From the NCBI RefSeq assembly GCF_002575655.3, contig NC_053040.3, positions 460,026,780-460,090,779 on the forward strand: DNA of 64,000 nucleotides, in the 5' to 3' direction. A program made the position numbers and the translations under genes. The notes under the pieces are model-generated. The model made no database searches, was not told the DNA's origin, and saw only the letters and a program-made list of their open reading frames with translations. The DNA is from Aegilops tauschii subsp. strangulata. Taxonomy: Eukaryota; Streptophyta; Magnoliopsida; Poales; Poaceae. Shown here piece after piece: positions 35,985 to 44,237 of the stretch. The first letter of the stretch is position 1, and each line of letters begins with the position of its first letter.

Positions 35985-36575
35985 ATGCATGGGGGCACCT
36001 GCCATCCGCCGATGTATTTCGTATCTGTGTACCATAGCACGATCTTCTTGCTGATGCTTCATTTTGCCCGCCAAAGGGTATGTAATTTCTCAACTGTGCA
36101 AATGTATGTAAATTTCCATTTCATGAAAGGATGACCACTGTTCATATCAATTCCTCAGCCCTCGGTCTCAGTTCCTATGAACTTCCCTTCTTTTTTTCAT
36201 TTATTGGCACGCCCTGAATCCCATCTCCTACCCTGCCCTCTTCTTCCTCTTCCATGTCCCCTTGCTCCTGTTCCTCCTCTGCCCAGCATTGGTTCAGGTG
36301 CAAAAGTTCAGAGGGGATGCATTGATGGATTTATACAGAGTAAGTAGCTATGCCACAGGTTACAGTGCCGTTGCTTCACTTAATATTGCTACTTATGACC
36401 GTGGGAACCATATGATTTTTCTAAAGTTCTGTAGTTCTATTCCATAATTTTCCTTAAATACTCTCTCTGTACATATATTTGGTCACTCATAGCTTACGCT
36501 TTCTTTTAGCAGTTAGACATGAAGTTGAAGAAGTTTTTGCATATAATCAAGTACTCTCCAGTTTACTCAGTTATA
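35985..36575. other. ENT 3' flank and intergenic DNA
   Basis: Starts with the ENT 3' untranslated region (stop at 35984; candidate end region around 36080-36120, rich in ATGTA). The rest has no supported feature. Confidence 0.4.
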
Positions 36576-36656
36576 CTCCCTCCGTCCCATAATATAAGAA
36601 CATTTTTGATACTACACTAGTGTCAAAAACGTTCTTATATTATGGGACAGAGGGAG
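36576..36656. mobile_element. Stowaway MITE, 81 bp
   Basis: Near-perfect palindrome starting CTCCCTCCGTCCCATAATAT and ending with its complement GGGACAGAGGGAG, flanked by TA on both sides (36574-36575 and 36657-36658). TA duplication and these termini define Tc1/mariner-derived Stowaway MITEs of grasses. The inner part also pairs, so it forms one long hairpin. Confidence 0.92.
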
Positions 36657-37120
36657 TATATGATAGCAACAGGTAAACCAATTTCGTGGTATTATGGTTG
36701 CATTTCTTAACTTATTTCTCTTACAAGGCGCATGGCCTTTTCGCATATTTTGTTGAAGCCTGAAAGATCATCAAGTAGAGCATATCTTTTCGGCGGAAAC
36801 CACAGGCCTCGTGCCTAGATGATAATTGAAAGAACTGATAAATTTCAATCTTTTGCCGTATAACAGTTGGCTTTCTGATGCAAATTGCAATGTTCTTTGA
36901 AGCTCCTATTCTTGTCAGGATTTATTTGAAGCTCTGGCAGTCGAGCATCAAAGTATGTCCAACCCCTCCGCTGGTACACGTTGCCACACCTTTTTGTTTT
37001 TTAGTGGAACGTTGCCGACCACCTATGCAAAAGCGAGCGTACACACACGAGTACACTCTTTCTTCTGTCGATAACCGTTTTCTCAAAGAACTGGGCCTGA
37101 GCACCAAAACTCCACCAGAA
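36657..37120. other. Intergenic DNA upstream of U1 copy 1
   Basis: No gene is evident. A short stretch at about 36910-36945 (CAGGATTTATTTGAAGCTCTGGCAG) resembles the CNGC 3' flank at 43925-43950 and 41828-41853, so an older copy of that unit probably preceded U1 copy 1. Confidence 0.45.
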
Positions 37121-37181
37121 TCAGGCCCACGGCCTCGCACCCCACCGTTGCAACAACACCACGGTGCTCTAGTTTCGTTTA

Positions 37182-37192
37182 GTACCACCTCG
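37182..37192 (+). promoter_or_regulatory. USE-like element of U1 copy 1
   Basis: GTACCACCTCG agrees at 9 of 11 places with the plant snRNA upstream sequence element RTCCCACATCG. A TATATAAT box follows after 33 nt (37226-37233) and the RNA starts 32 nt after the box begins, the spacing of RNA polymerase II snRNA genes. AGGCCCA upstream (37126-37132) resembles the monocot-specific promoter element RGCCCR. Confidence 0.75.
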
Positions 37193-37257
37193 CCTGCGGG
37201 AGGAGGCTTCGGAGGAAGAGCCGGCTATATAATGAGCCCTCGGTGCACCCTTACAAC

Positions 37258-37419
37258 ATACTTACCTGGACGGGGTCGACGGCTGATCAAGAAGAGTCGT
37301 GGCCTAGGCTAGTGGTCCACATTGCACTTGGTGGATGCGCTGGCCTACCATCTCCCCAAGTGGGAGAGTGGACGTCGTAATTTGTGATAGAGGGGGTACG
37401 CGTTCGCGCGGCCCCTGCC
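37258..37419 (+). ncRNA. U1: U1 spliceosomal snRNA, copy 1
   Basis: U1 pairs with 5' splice sites at the first step of splicing. The 162-nt RNA starts ATACTTACCTGG, whose ACTTACCTG pairs with the splice-site consensus. Stem-loop I carries GATCAAGAAG, the U1-70K-binding loop; stem-loop II carries ATTGCACTTGG, matching the U1A-binding loop; stem-loop III is the CCATCTCCCC/GGGAGAGTGG hairpin; the Sm site is AATTTGTGA at 37379-37387; stem-loop IV is closed around a TTCG loop. It differs from copy 4 by one base, in the last place of the Sm site (A instead of G). Promoter and RNA features are intact, so it is probably expressed. Confidence 0.93.
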
Positions 37420-38041
37420 AATTCTTTAAATCAAATTTTGGTCCTGGAGGGATTTTCTGCCAAGTTAATTATGTTCAGTTTCAGTTGCATCAACTTGGCC
37501 TTTTAGAATCAGCATGTTTCAGATTACCTTTCAATTCCCCTGGATTAACCTTTCAGTTGCATCAACTCGAACGATGTCAAGACGACAACGAGAGACTTTG
37601 ACCAGTCAATCAAGCGTAGAACCCATCTCATGCGTGATGTTCATAGTATAATAGAGTTGGTTGTGGTTGCTAATTAGTGGAGTATAGGATTGCTTGCAAA
37701 TGTGGTCTGGAGTAGCGTGCTGGGGTCTGCTGTGCTCGCTGTTGAAGCAGCAAGGGGACAGGTGAGACAAGTGCGGAGCTCCACTGCTTTTCTTTTGCAT
37801 TTTTTGAGAGACGCGCACAGGCGCACGATGGGAAGATGTAGCCCACTCGGACCCGAAAGTCCACCAGAAACAGACCCACGAACTTGTGTTTTTAGAAGTC
37901 TCCACCTGCAATTTAATTAGAACTCCCGTCCTCCTCCCATATATATATATCCCTAGACTAAAAAAATTATATATTCCTTAATTAATTCTAAAAAAGTATA
38001 TAATCCTTAATTAAAGCTACTCGGTTGCTCTGAAAAAAGTA
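37420..38041. other. Intergenic DNA between U1 copies 1 and 2
   Basis: Directly after U1 the sequence CAATTCTTTAAAT and TTTTGGTC is kept after every copy and may include the snRNA 3'-end signal. The stretch CAGTTTCAGTTGCATCAAC at about 37470 recurs after copies 3 and 4. The rest holds no supported gene. Confidence 0.45.
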
Positions 38042-38322
38042 CTCACTCGTTTCGAAAATATTAGGCGCGGTTGACTTTTTTTTTTGCTCTTTGACATAAT
38101 TTTTTTGCAGGGACTGTTTGACATAATTTTAACTATGATTTTCACTTGTAGCATGTCTACATAATTAGTATAAAGATATATAAAATAAAACCATTTTGCA
38201 CGACAAATATGTGATACTGTTTATACATGCTAGATCCATATAATTTTGTATATATTAGTGATCAAAGTTATGCATTAAAGATCATGGAAAGTCAAGCGTT
38301 TTATATTTTGGGAAGGAAGGAG
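38042..38322. mobile_element. Degenerate Stowaway-like MITE
   Basis: Starts CTCACTCGTTTCGAAAATAT and ends ATATTTTGGGAAGGAAGGAG, imperfect inverted termini flanked by TA (38040-38041 and 38323-38324). 281 bp, AT-rich inside. The mismatched termini suggest an old insertion. Confidence 0.6.
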
Positions 38323-38720
38323 TATTCGCTAGTATGCATCCACAGTAACTTTTTAACTGCATGTGTACCCGTGAAAAAAAATCTTTCAGCTGCATGTGAT
38401 CATCATTGGCTCCAACTCGTTAATTATGGGATCATCATCTCGTACTCTCCTCTTTATATTTTTTTTTTGCCGGAACTCTTTATATTTATTATTTGCAACA
38501 TCCTCCACCTGAGCCCACGAGAGCTGACCACCGTGGATGCATCTACCCAGCCCAGGCAATCCATTTGAAATCAACCTTCTATGCACAAAACGTACAAACT
38601 CTTCTCCCAAAGATCGTTTTCTAATGAACTGGGCCTGAGCACCAAAGGTTCACCAGAATCAGGCCCATAAACTTGCACCGGCTGCACCTAAAAAAAAAAC
38701 TCTGTACTCTTGTTTGTTTA

Positions 38721-38731
38721 GTACCACCTCA
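38721..38731 (+). promoter_or_regulatory. USE-like element of U1 copy 2
   Basis: GTACCACCTCA, one change from the other copies at the last base. The TATA position (38765-38772) reads CATATAAT instead of TATATAAT. The 33-nt spacing and start distance are kept. The promoter looks weaker than those of copies 1, 3 and 4. Confidence 0.7.
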
Positions 38732-38796
38732 CCAACGGGAGGAGACAGGGGTGGGGGAGGATGCCATATAATGATCCCTCGGTGCACCCTTGCAAC

Positions 38797-38958
38797 ATAC
38801 TTACCTGGACGGGGTCGACGGCTGATCAAGAAGAGTCGTGGCCTAGGCTAGTGGTCCACATTGCACTTGGTGGGTGTGCTGGCTTACCATCTCCCCAAAT
38901 GGGAGAGTGGACGTCATAATTTGTGGTAGAGGGGGTACGCGTCCGCGCGGCCCCTGCC
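38797..38958 (+). ncRNA. U1: U1 spliceosomal snRNA, copy 2
   Basis: Same length (162 nt), 5' splice-site pairing sequence, loops I and II and Sm site (AATTTGTGG) as the other copies. Substitutions lie in stem-loop II (GGTGGGTGTGCTGGCTT), stem-loop III (CCCCAAATGGG), before the Sm site (GACGTCATAATTTG) and in stem-loop IV (CGTCCGCG instead of CGTTCGCG, which changes the TTCG loop to TCCG). Most keep or nearly keep pairing. With the altered USE and TATA boxes this is the copy most likely to be weakly expressed or a variant gene. Confidence 0.9.
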
Positions 38959-38998
38959 AATTCTTTAAATTAAATTTTGGTCTTTTATAGTTGTGAGT

Positions 38999-39036
38999 TG
39001 GCCCTTGCCAATTCTCAAAATTAAACATTGGACCTT
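38999..39036 (+). pseudogene. U1 3'-end remnant
   Basis: TTGGCCCTTGCCAATTCTCAAAATTAAA and the following TTGGACC repeat the U1 3' end plus its conserved downstream sequence (compare 38948-38986). Only the last dozen bases of the RNA and the flank are present. It is probably what remains of a further U1 copy or of a small local duplication. Confidence 0.55.
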
Positions 39037-39046
39037 TATTATTGAA

Positions 39047-39678
39047 TGGTACTACCATTGCAGCTGCTGAAGACATAAGTTGTACTAGCTGATGTCTGAT
39101 TTGGCGTAATATAACAGTCTAGGTACCTAATATTACACCCAGTTTCATTCTTGCAACTCATTTTCCTGCAGGCTGTTTGGCCATCAATAGGTAGCAAGTA
39201 GTACCATAATGCACCTAGAACATGAATGAAGAAGAACAGGGGATTCTAAAAAAATTGCTTTGAGCAACACATTTGACTTGAAATTTGGTGAATTTCGACA
39301 TATGAAATGTTGAAAGGTTGCATATAAAAGCATCCAGATACCGTACATGACTAGCTAACAAGTAAAGTAGCAGGTTGTATAGAGCCCCTTCACAGACAGT
39401 CTTTGCAACAACTCCAGTAGCTTTGACAATTTCATAAATTAGAGGGAATATGAGATATGAGTTGGTCACGAGATCTTATGGGTTTCACCTCTAGCCTACC
39501 CCAATTTGTTTGGGACTAAAGGCTTTGTTGTTGTTGTTGTTGTTGTTACAGGGAATATGAGATATAGTCTTGGAAGATACCGAGCAAGAACTATAACCGC
39601 TAGAATGTTATTGTTGTGCTCAGCAGTGGAGTACTTGATGTCTTGATAGCTGGTATCACATACCAGACTATGTATGAT
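39047..39678 (-). pseudogene. CNGC pseudogene fragment (exon 3 and part of exon 4)
   Basis: On the minus strand, 39678-39347 matches exon 3 of the complete CNGC gene (46490-46278) and 39221-39047 matches the first part of exon 4 (46140 down). Intron sequence between them is also shared, so this is a DNA duplication and not a processed copy. Lesions: a 4-bp insertion near 39672, an 8-bp insertion near 39645, a SINE insertion (39459-39549) and loss of the intron 3 acceptor (AG to AT at 39222-39223). It cannot encode a channel. Confidence 0.85.
39443..39565 (+). mobile_element. SINE insertion (Au-like, 5'-truncated) with 16-bp target duplication
   Basis: AGGGAATATGAGATAT occurs at 39443-39458 and again at 39550-39565, while the intact CNGC gene has it once (near 46373-46388). 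Between them, 39459-39549 contains CTCTAGCCTACCCCAATTTG, TTTGGGACTAAAGGC and a (TTG)n tail, which I recognise as the 3' end of the plant Au SINE. The missing 5' part and the long direct repeat fit target-primed reverse transcription. Confidence 0.85.
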
Positions 39679-40450
39679 CTGCACATCTGCACATTATGTA
39701 AACATACATAAGCAGAATAAATACATGAGAAATTGAGATGAAGTGCTTCCAGGCAGCACGGAACACCACGTTTGCACTAGATATATAGCTATGTGCCCAT
39801 GGAGAGGCGACAGTGGCAGATCAAAACCTATGGGATTATAATTAATTACTGCCCGTCTAGCACGGCAGGAAATTGTGGTAATTTATATTGTGGCCCGCAC
39901 GTGCCCACATATGATTTCTGTGGGACAAATGTGTTTAGCAGGATGTCCACATATTATCGTTATACTTGGTCCTGTAAGATTTAAACACTTAGCATCACAC
40001 GGCGATGAACGTAGGTTTCAGAATTCAGAGTACCCGTTTCTGTCTTCAGAGTTCACCAACTGTATACGTGCATGACTCTGTCAGTTGCTAACATCCATGA
40101 TCCCAGAGTGTACGAATTATTTAAAAGCATCAGGTGCTAGTTTATTCAATGTGTGGTCACCTACTACAATCTCTAGGACAATAGATAACCTGCAAAATTC
40201 AGAAAAAGGAAAATTGGAGCTTCTCAGAATAAAACTCCTCCCAGCGTGAGGTCCTACTTGTAACTGAAGCTTCAGGTTCAGGGTATCATCAATTAGACTA
40301 GCATAGCAAAATTGAAAGAGAACCCCAACGTATATACCCAAAGGAACTCTTACGTCTTACCTGGTCAGTCCAACAGCTGAGTAGTGCAACCTTCCGTCCA
40401 GCTGACCAAGCTTTCTGTTCCAAAGTGAGCTATACTAGCTTAGGCACATA
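39679..40450. other. Intergenic DNA upstream of U1 copy 3 unit
   Basis: No gene is supported at 39679-40265. From about 40270 the sequence is repeated at 42378 onward (GGTTCAGGGTATCATCAATT and following) and forms the left part of the unit that carries U1 copies 3 and 4. Confidence 0.5.
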
Positions 40451-40709
40451 CTCACTCCGTCCGCGAATAAGTGTACTTCTAGCTTTTGTCTTAAGTCAAA
40501 GTTTTGAAATTTTGACCAACTATATACAAAAGAGTAATAACATATATGACATCAAATTGATATATTATGGAAGTACATTTCAAAATAGATCTAGTGATAT
40601 TAATTTAGTGTCATAAATGCTAGTACTTTTTCCTATAAAGTTGGTCAAAGTTTTAAAACTTTGACCTAGGACAAAAGCTAGAAGTGCACTTATTCACGGA
40701 CGGAGGGAG
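40451..40709. mobile_element. Stowaway-type MITE, 259 bp
   Basis: Inverted termini of about 45 bp, CTCACTCCGTCCGCGAATAA and the complement of CACGGACGGAGGGAG, flanked by TA at 40449-40450 and 40710-40711. The paralogous unit near 42541-42560 lacks it and shows the unfilled site, which confirms the boundaries. Confidence 0.9.
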
Positions 40710-41220
40710 TATATATATACGGTACGTATTATGCAAGTCTGAAGCACCCACCCATTGCTTTGACAAACACATTAGCGCAATTCATCTTGCAGCGGTGTTC
40801 CTAAAAGTTAGTACAAACATTTGACAATGGATGAACTCAATACACAACAAGATTACATTCTCTCGTACTACATAAACATAATCTGAAAAACATCAAAATT
40901 AACCAGAGAGGAGATAACTGAATATATCTTCTAAGACTGCGCACATCTCCCTCTGTCAGTTGGCCATGGCCGGGGGCGGGGACTCTCCGTTTTCCTTTTT
41001 TTTTGGAAGGGAGGGGGCCTCTCCGGGTGCTCCTCTCGGCCATGGCAGGACAGTCCACATCGTTTCAGCACTTTTTACCCGTGGGCGTTCACGAAGATGT
41101 TTTTTTTTAGAAACACGAAGATGATTTATGTGGGCTTGGATTTGGACGCCGCTGACAGCCCACGTCTACCTGCAGAGAGATTTTTCTAGTGCCAGAGAGA
41201 TCGTTTTTCTAGTGAACTAG
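40710..41220. other. Repeated unit upstream of U1 copy 3
   Basis: Matches 42550-43250 in order, with indels. It contains the shared CATCAAAATTAACCAGAGAG and CTTCTAAGACTGCGCACATC segments. No gene is supported; short open frames differ between the two copies. Confidence 0.55.
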
Positions 41221-41292
41221 GCCTGAGCACCGAATCAGGCCCATGACCTTGCACCAGCTGCACCACCATGGCGCTCTAAGTTAGTTAGTTTA

Positions 41293-41303
41293 GTACCACC
41301 TCG
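41293..41303 (+). promoter_or_regulatory. USE-like element of U1 copy 3
   Basis: GTACCACCTCG, identical to copies 1 and 4, with TATATAAT at 41337-41344 (33-nt gap) and the RNA start 31 nt after the box begins. AGGCCCA lies upstream near 41237-41243. Confidence 0.75.
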
Positions 41304-41367
41304 CCAGTGAGAGGAGGCAGGGGAGGGAGAGGCTGCTATATAATGACCCCTGGGTGCACCTTGCAAC

Positions 41368-41529
41368 ATACTTACCTGGACGGGGTCGACGGCTGATTAA
41401 GAAGAGTCGTGGCCTAGGCTAGTGGTCCACATTGCACTTGGTGGATGCGCTGGCTTATCATCTCCCCAAGTGGGAGAGTGGACGTCGTAATTTGTGGTAG
41501 AGGGGCTACGCGTTCGCGCGGCCCCTGCC
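41368..41529 (+). ncRNA. U1: U1 spliceosomal snRNA, copy 3
   Basis: 162 nt with the same 5' end, loop II and Sm site AATTTGTGG. Loop I reads GATTAAGAAG instead of GATCAAGAAG, a change inside the U1-70K-binding loop. Other changes are GGCTTATC near stem-loop III and AGGGGCTACG in stem-loop IV; the latter lets GGGGC pair fully with GCCCC. The promoter is intact. It is probably transcribed, but its protein binding may differ from that of copies 1 and 4. Confidence 0.92.
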
Positions 41530-41754
41530 AATTCTCTGAATTAAATTTTGGTTCTTCCTACTTTAGTGGTTCTTTGCGCTGAATTCACGTTCAGTTTCAG
41601 TTACTTTATCCTGGCCTCGCAGAGTCAGCTCATATGGTGTTTCAAATTGCTGACAGGTCACTCAATCCAGAGTGACAGCTTAGAAATAGACTCTGTGATG
41701 AGACGCATATGCAGCATTACCTGAAGTTGATGTTCAAGTGACCTTTACAGTCTA

Positions 41755-42366
41755 TACTTTCAACAACATAGCAAACCTTGTACTACTTTACAGGCTCCAA
41801 AATGGTACAGACTATGGCATCAATGTCAGGATTTCTTTGAAGCTCTGACAGTCAGTGTAGGCGTGTAGCGGCACCCTGTGCTAAGGCACCAAGAATTTTA
41901 CAAACACAGATACTCTACATCTGAATGTACAACGTAACGATGACTATATTATCTATGTGTACTTTAAACTGTTATAAGCATCTCTTGGTAAGGCATCCCA
42001 CCATGCATTTGGGATTCAGTGTTAATTATAATTCTCGCATCAACGACCGGTTCCGCGAATCCGGGTTCCAACAGGTTACAGTCTCCTCAATGCACCGTAA
42101 AAAAAAGTCGCCTCAATGCAGACTAAATTGGTAGCAGGGCTAGAGAATCAGTGGCCGTTCTGGATAGAACATTATACCTTACTCGTAGGGTTCGACCGAG
42201 AAATCCGGCTCGTCCGGCTTCTTTAGTGTCGGCAAACTCTTTTATGGCCTGAAGCCCTTTCCTGTTCCTAGCCATGACTTTACCGGCCACCATTCTTATT
42301 TCTTAGAGAGATATTCCTCTTGGGTGGAGGGACATCTTCACCATCCGAGTCTTCTGATCTCATGGA
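41755..42366 (-). pseudogene. Duplicated CNGC 3' end and 3' flank
   Basis: On the minus strand, 42366-42179 matches the last about 60 codons of the CNGC gene including its stop (42179-42181), and 42178-41755 matches the 3' flank of that gene (43810-44237). The coding piece has a 1-bp insertion near 42234 and a 5-bp insertion near 42303. It stops at 42366, where sequence of the next U1 unit begins. It is a leftover of local duplication. Confidence 0.88.
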
Positions 42367-43320
42367 CGGGCTGCAGGGTTCAGGGTACCATCAATTAGAC
42401 TAGCATAGCAAAATTAACAGAGAACCCCAATGTATATAAGGAACTCTTATCTGGTCAGTCCAACAGCTGACTAGTGTAACCTTCCTTCCAGCTGACCAAG
42501 CTGTCATTTCCAAATTCCAAAGTGAGCTATACTAGCTTAGGCACACACACATATACGCTACCTATTATGCAAGTCTGCTTTGACAAACACATTGGCACAA
42601 CTCATCTTGCAGCAGTGTTCCTACAAGTCAGCACAAAGATTTGACCATGGGTGAACTTCAATAGAAAAACGCACTAGTTTATGCAAAACAAGATTACACT
42701 CTCTCGTACATAACTACTACTACTACATAATCTGAAAAGCATCAAAATTAACCAGAGAGGAGAGAACTGAATATATCTTCTAAGACTGCGCACATCTCGT
42801 TCTGTCGGTTTGGATCATAATCAGCACATGCCCTTACCTTGTTCTTCCTTTCTTGGGTCCTCGAGGCTCTTGCAGACCTCGTCGATATCGCCGATCCCTT
42901 GGTGCAATTGCTCCTTGTACCGTCGATGGGCATCACAAGCACCTGCTGGTCTTGTCTTCCGGCCCCAACACCCTCCGGTGGTGCTCCCCGTGCGGCCATG
43001 CCGGCCTCTCACTCCCTTTGTTTTCACCGCTGTTTTTTTTTTTTTTTTGAGAAGGATTTCCACTGCTGCTTTTTTTTAGATGAATTTCCACCGCTGCTAT
43101 GAATGCAGAAGTTGCAGCCCGATCCATCTAAGCCGCAGTGGATCAGGAGAAGCCGTGATGCGGGGGTAGTGTGGTGGCCACGAGCGGGCTTGTGGGCGTC
43201 CACGAAGATGATTTATGTGGGCTTGTGGGCGCCGCGGAGACAGCCCATCTGATGAAATAGACATACAGCCAGAGAGATGATCGCTTTTCTAATGAACGAG
43301 CACCGAGAGCCCCATCAGAA
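42367..43320. other. Repeated unit upstream of U1 copy 4
   Basis: Counterpart of 40270-41220 without the MITE. It contains a T-run at 43028-43049 and GC-rich frames open on both strands at 42810-43100, with no domain. I see no gene. Confidence 0.5.
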
Positions 43321-43378
43321 TCAGGCCCACGACCTTGCACCAGCTGCACCACCACGGCGCTCTAAGTTAGTTTGTTTA

Positions 43379-43389
43379 GTACCACCTCG
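43379..43389 (+). promoter_or_regulatory. USE-like element of U1 copy 4
   Basis: GTACCACCTCG followed after 33 nt by TATATAAC (43423-43430), with the RNA start 32 nt after the box begins. AGGCCCA lies upstream at 43323-43329. Confidence 0.75.
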
Positions 43390-43454
43390 CCCGCGGGAGG
43401 AGGCTTGGGAGGAAGAACTAGCTATATAACGAGCCCTCGGTGCACCCTTGCAAC

Positions 43455-43616
43455 ATACTTACCTGGACGGGGTCGACGGCTGATCAAGAAGAGTCGTGGC
43501 CTAGGCTAGTGGTCCACATTGCACTTGGTGGATGCGCTGGCCTACCATCTCCCCAAGTGGGAGAGTGGACGTCGTAATTTGTGGTAGAGGGGGTACGCGT
43601 TCGCGCGGCCCCTGCC
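43455..43616 (+). ncRNA. U1: U1 spliceosomal snRNA, copy 4
   Basis: 162 nt with all conserved U1 parts: ATACTTACCTGG at the 5' end, loop I GATCAAGAAG, loop II ATTGCACTTGG, Sm site AATTTGTGG and a stem-loop IV with a TTCG loop. It appears to be the most canonical copy. It lies 0.6 kb from the 3' end of the complete CNGC gene, in convergent orientation. Confidence 0.94.
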
Positions 43617-44237
43617 AATTCTCTAAATTAAATTTTGGTCCTTCAATGCTCAACAATCCGTAGCCTTCTGCCTGCTAAATTCATGTTTCAGCCACATCAA
43701 CCTGGCCTTGCAGAATCAGTATGTGCTGGCCGTCAAAAATTAATTTGCTGACAGTCTCTCCATCTAGTGTGTGACAGTTTACTCCAGCCCAAACAAATGG
43801 AAATAGACTGTGATGGGGAATATGCAGCATTTACATGATTTTCAAGTGGCATTTACAGTCTACTTTCGTAACAAAATAGCAAACCTCGTACTAAAAAGAC
43901 TCTCCATACTATGGCTTCAATGTCAGGATTTCTTTGAAGCTCAGACAGTCAGTGTAGCGGCGCCCTGTGCCGAGGCACCAAGAATTTTACAAACACAGAT
44001 ACACATCTGAATGTACAACGTAACGATGACTAGAATATCTATGTGTAGTATAATCTGTTTAGCATCTCTTCGTAAGGTCTCCCACCATGCATTTGGGATT
44101 CAGTGTTAATTAGAATTCTCGCATCAACGACCGGTTCTGCGGATCCAAATTCCAACCGGATTACAGTCTCCTCAATGCAGCAAAGACTGACTAACTTGGT
44201 AGCAGGGCTAGAGGATCCGTGACCGTTCTGGGTTACC
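43617..44237. other. Region between U1 copy 4 and the CNGC stop codon
   Basis: Contains the conserved sequence after U1 and then the CNGC 3' flank or untranslated region (read on the minus strand), which is also found at 41755-42178 and, more diverged, at 61125-61303. No other gene is visible. Confidence 0.55.

Noticed and set aside
35249..36074. Other open frames over ENT exon 2
   Set aside because: Shadows of the true coding frame caused by high GC at third positions.
39513..39547. (TTG)n microsatellite as an independent repeat
   Set aside because: It is the tail of the SINE insertion flanked by the 16-bp duplication.
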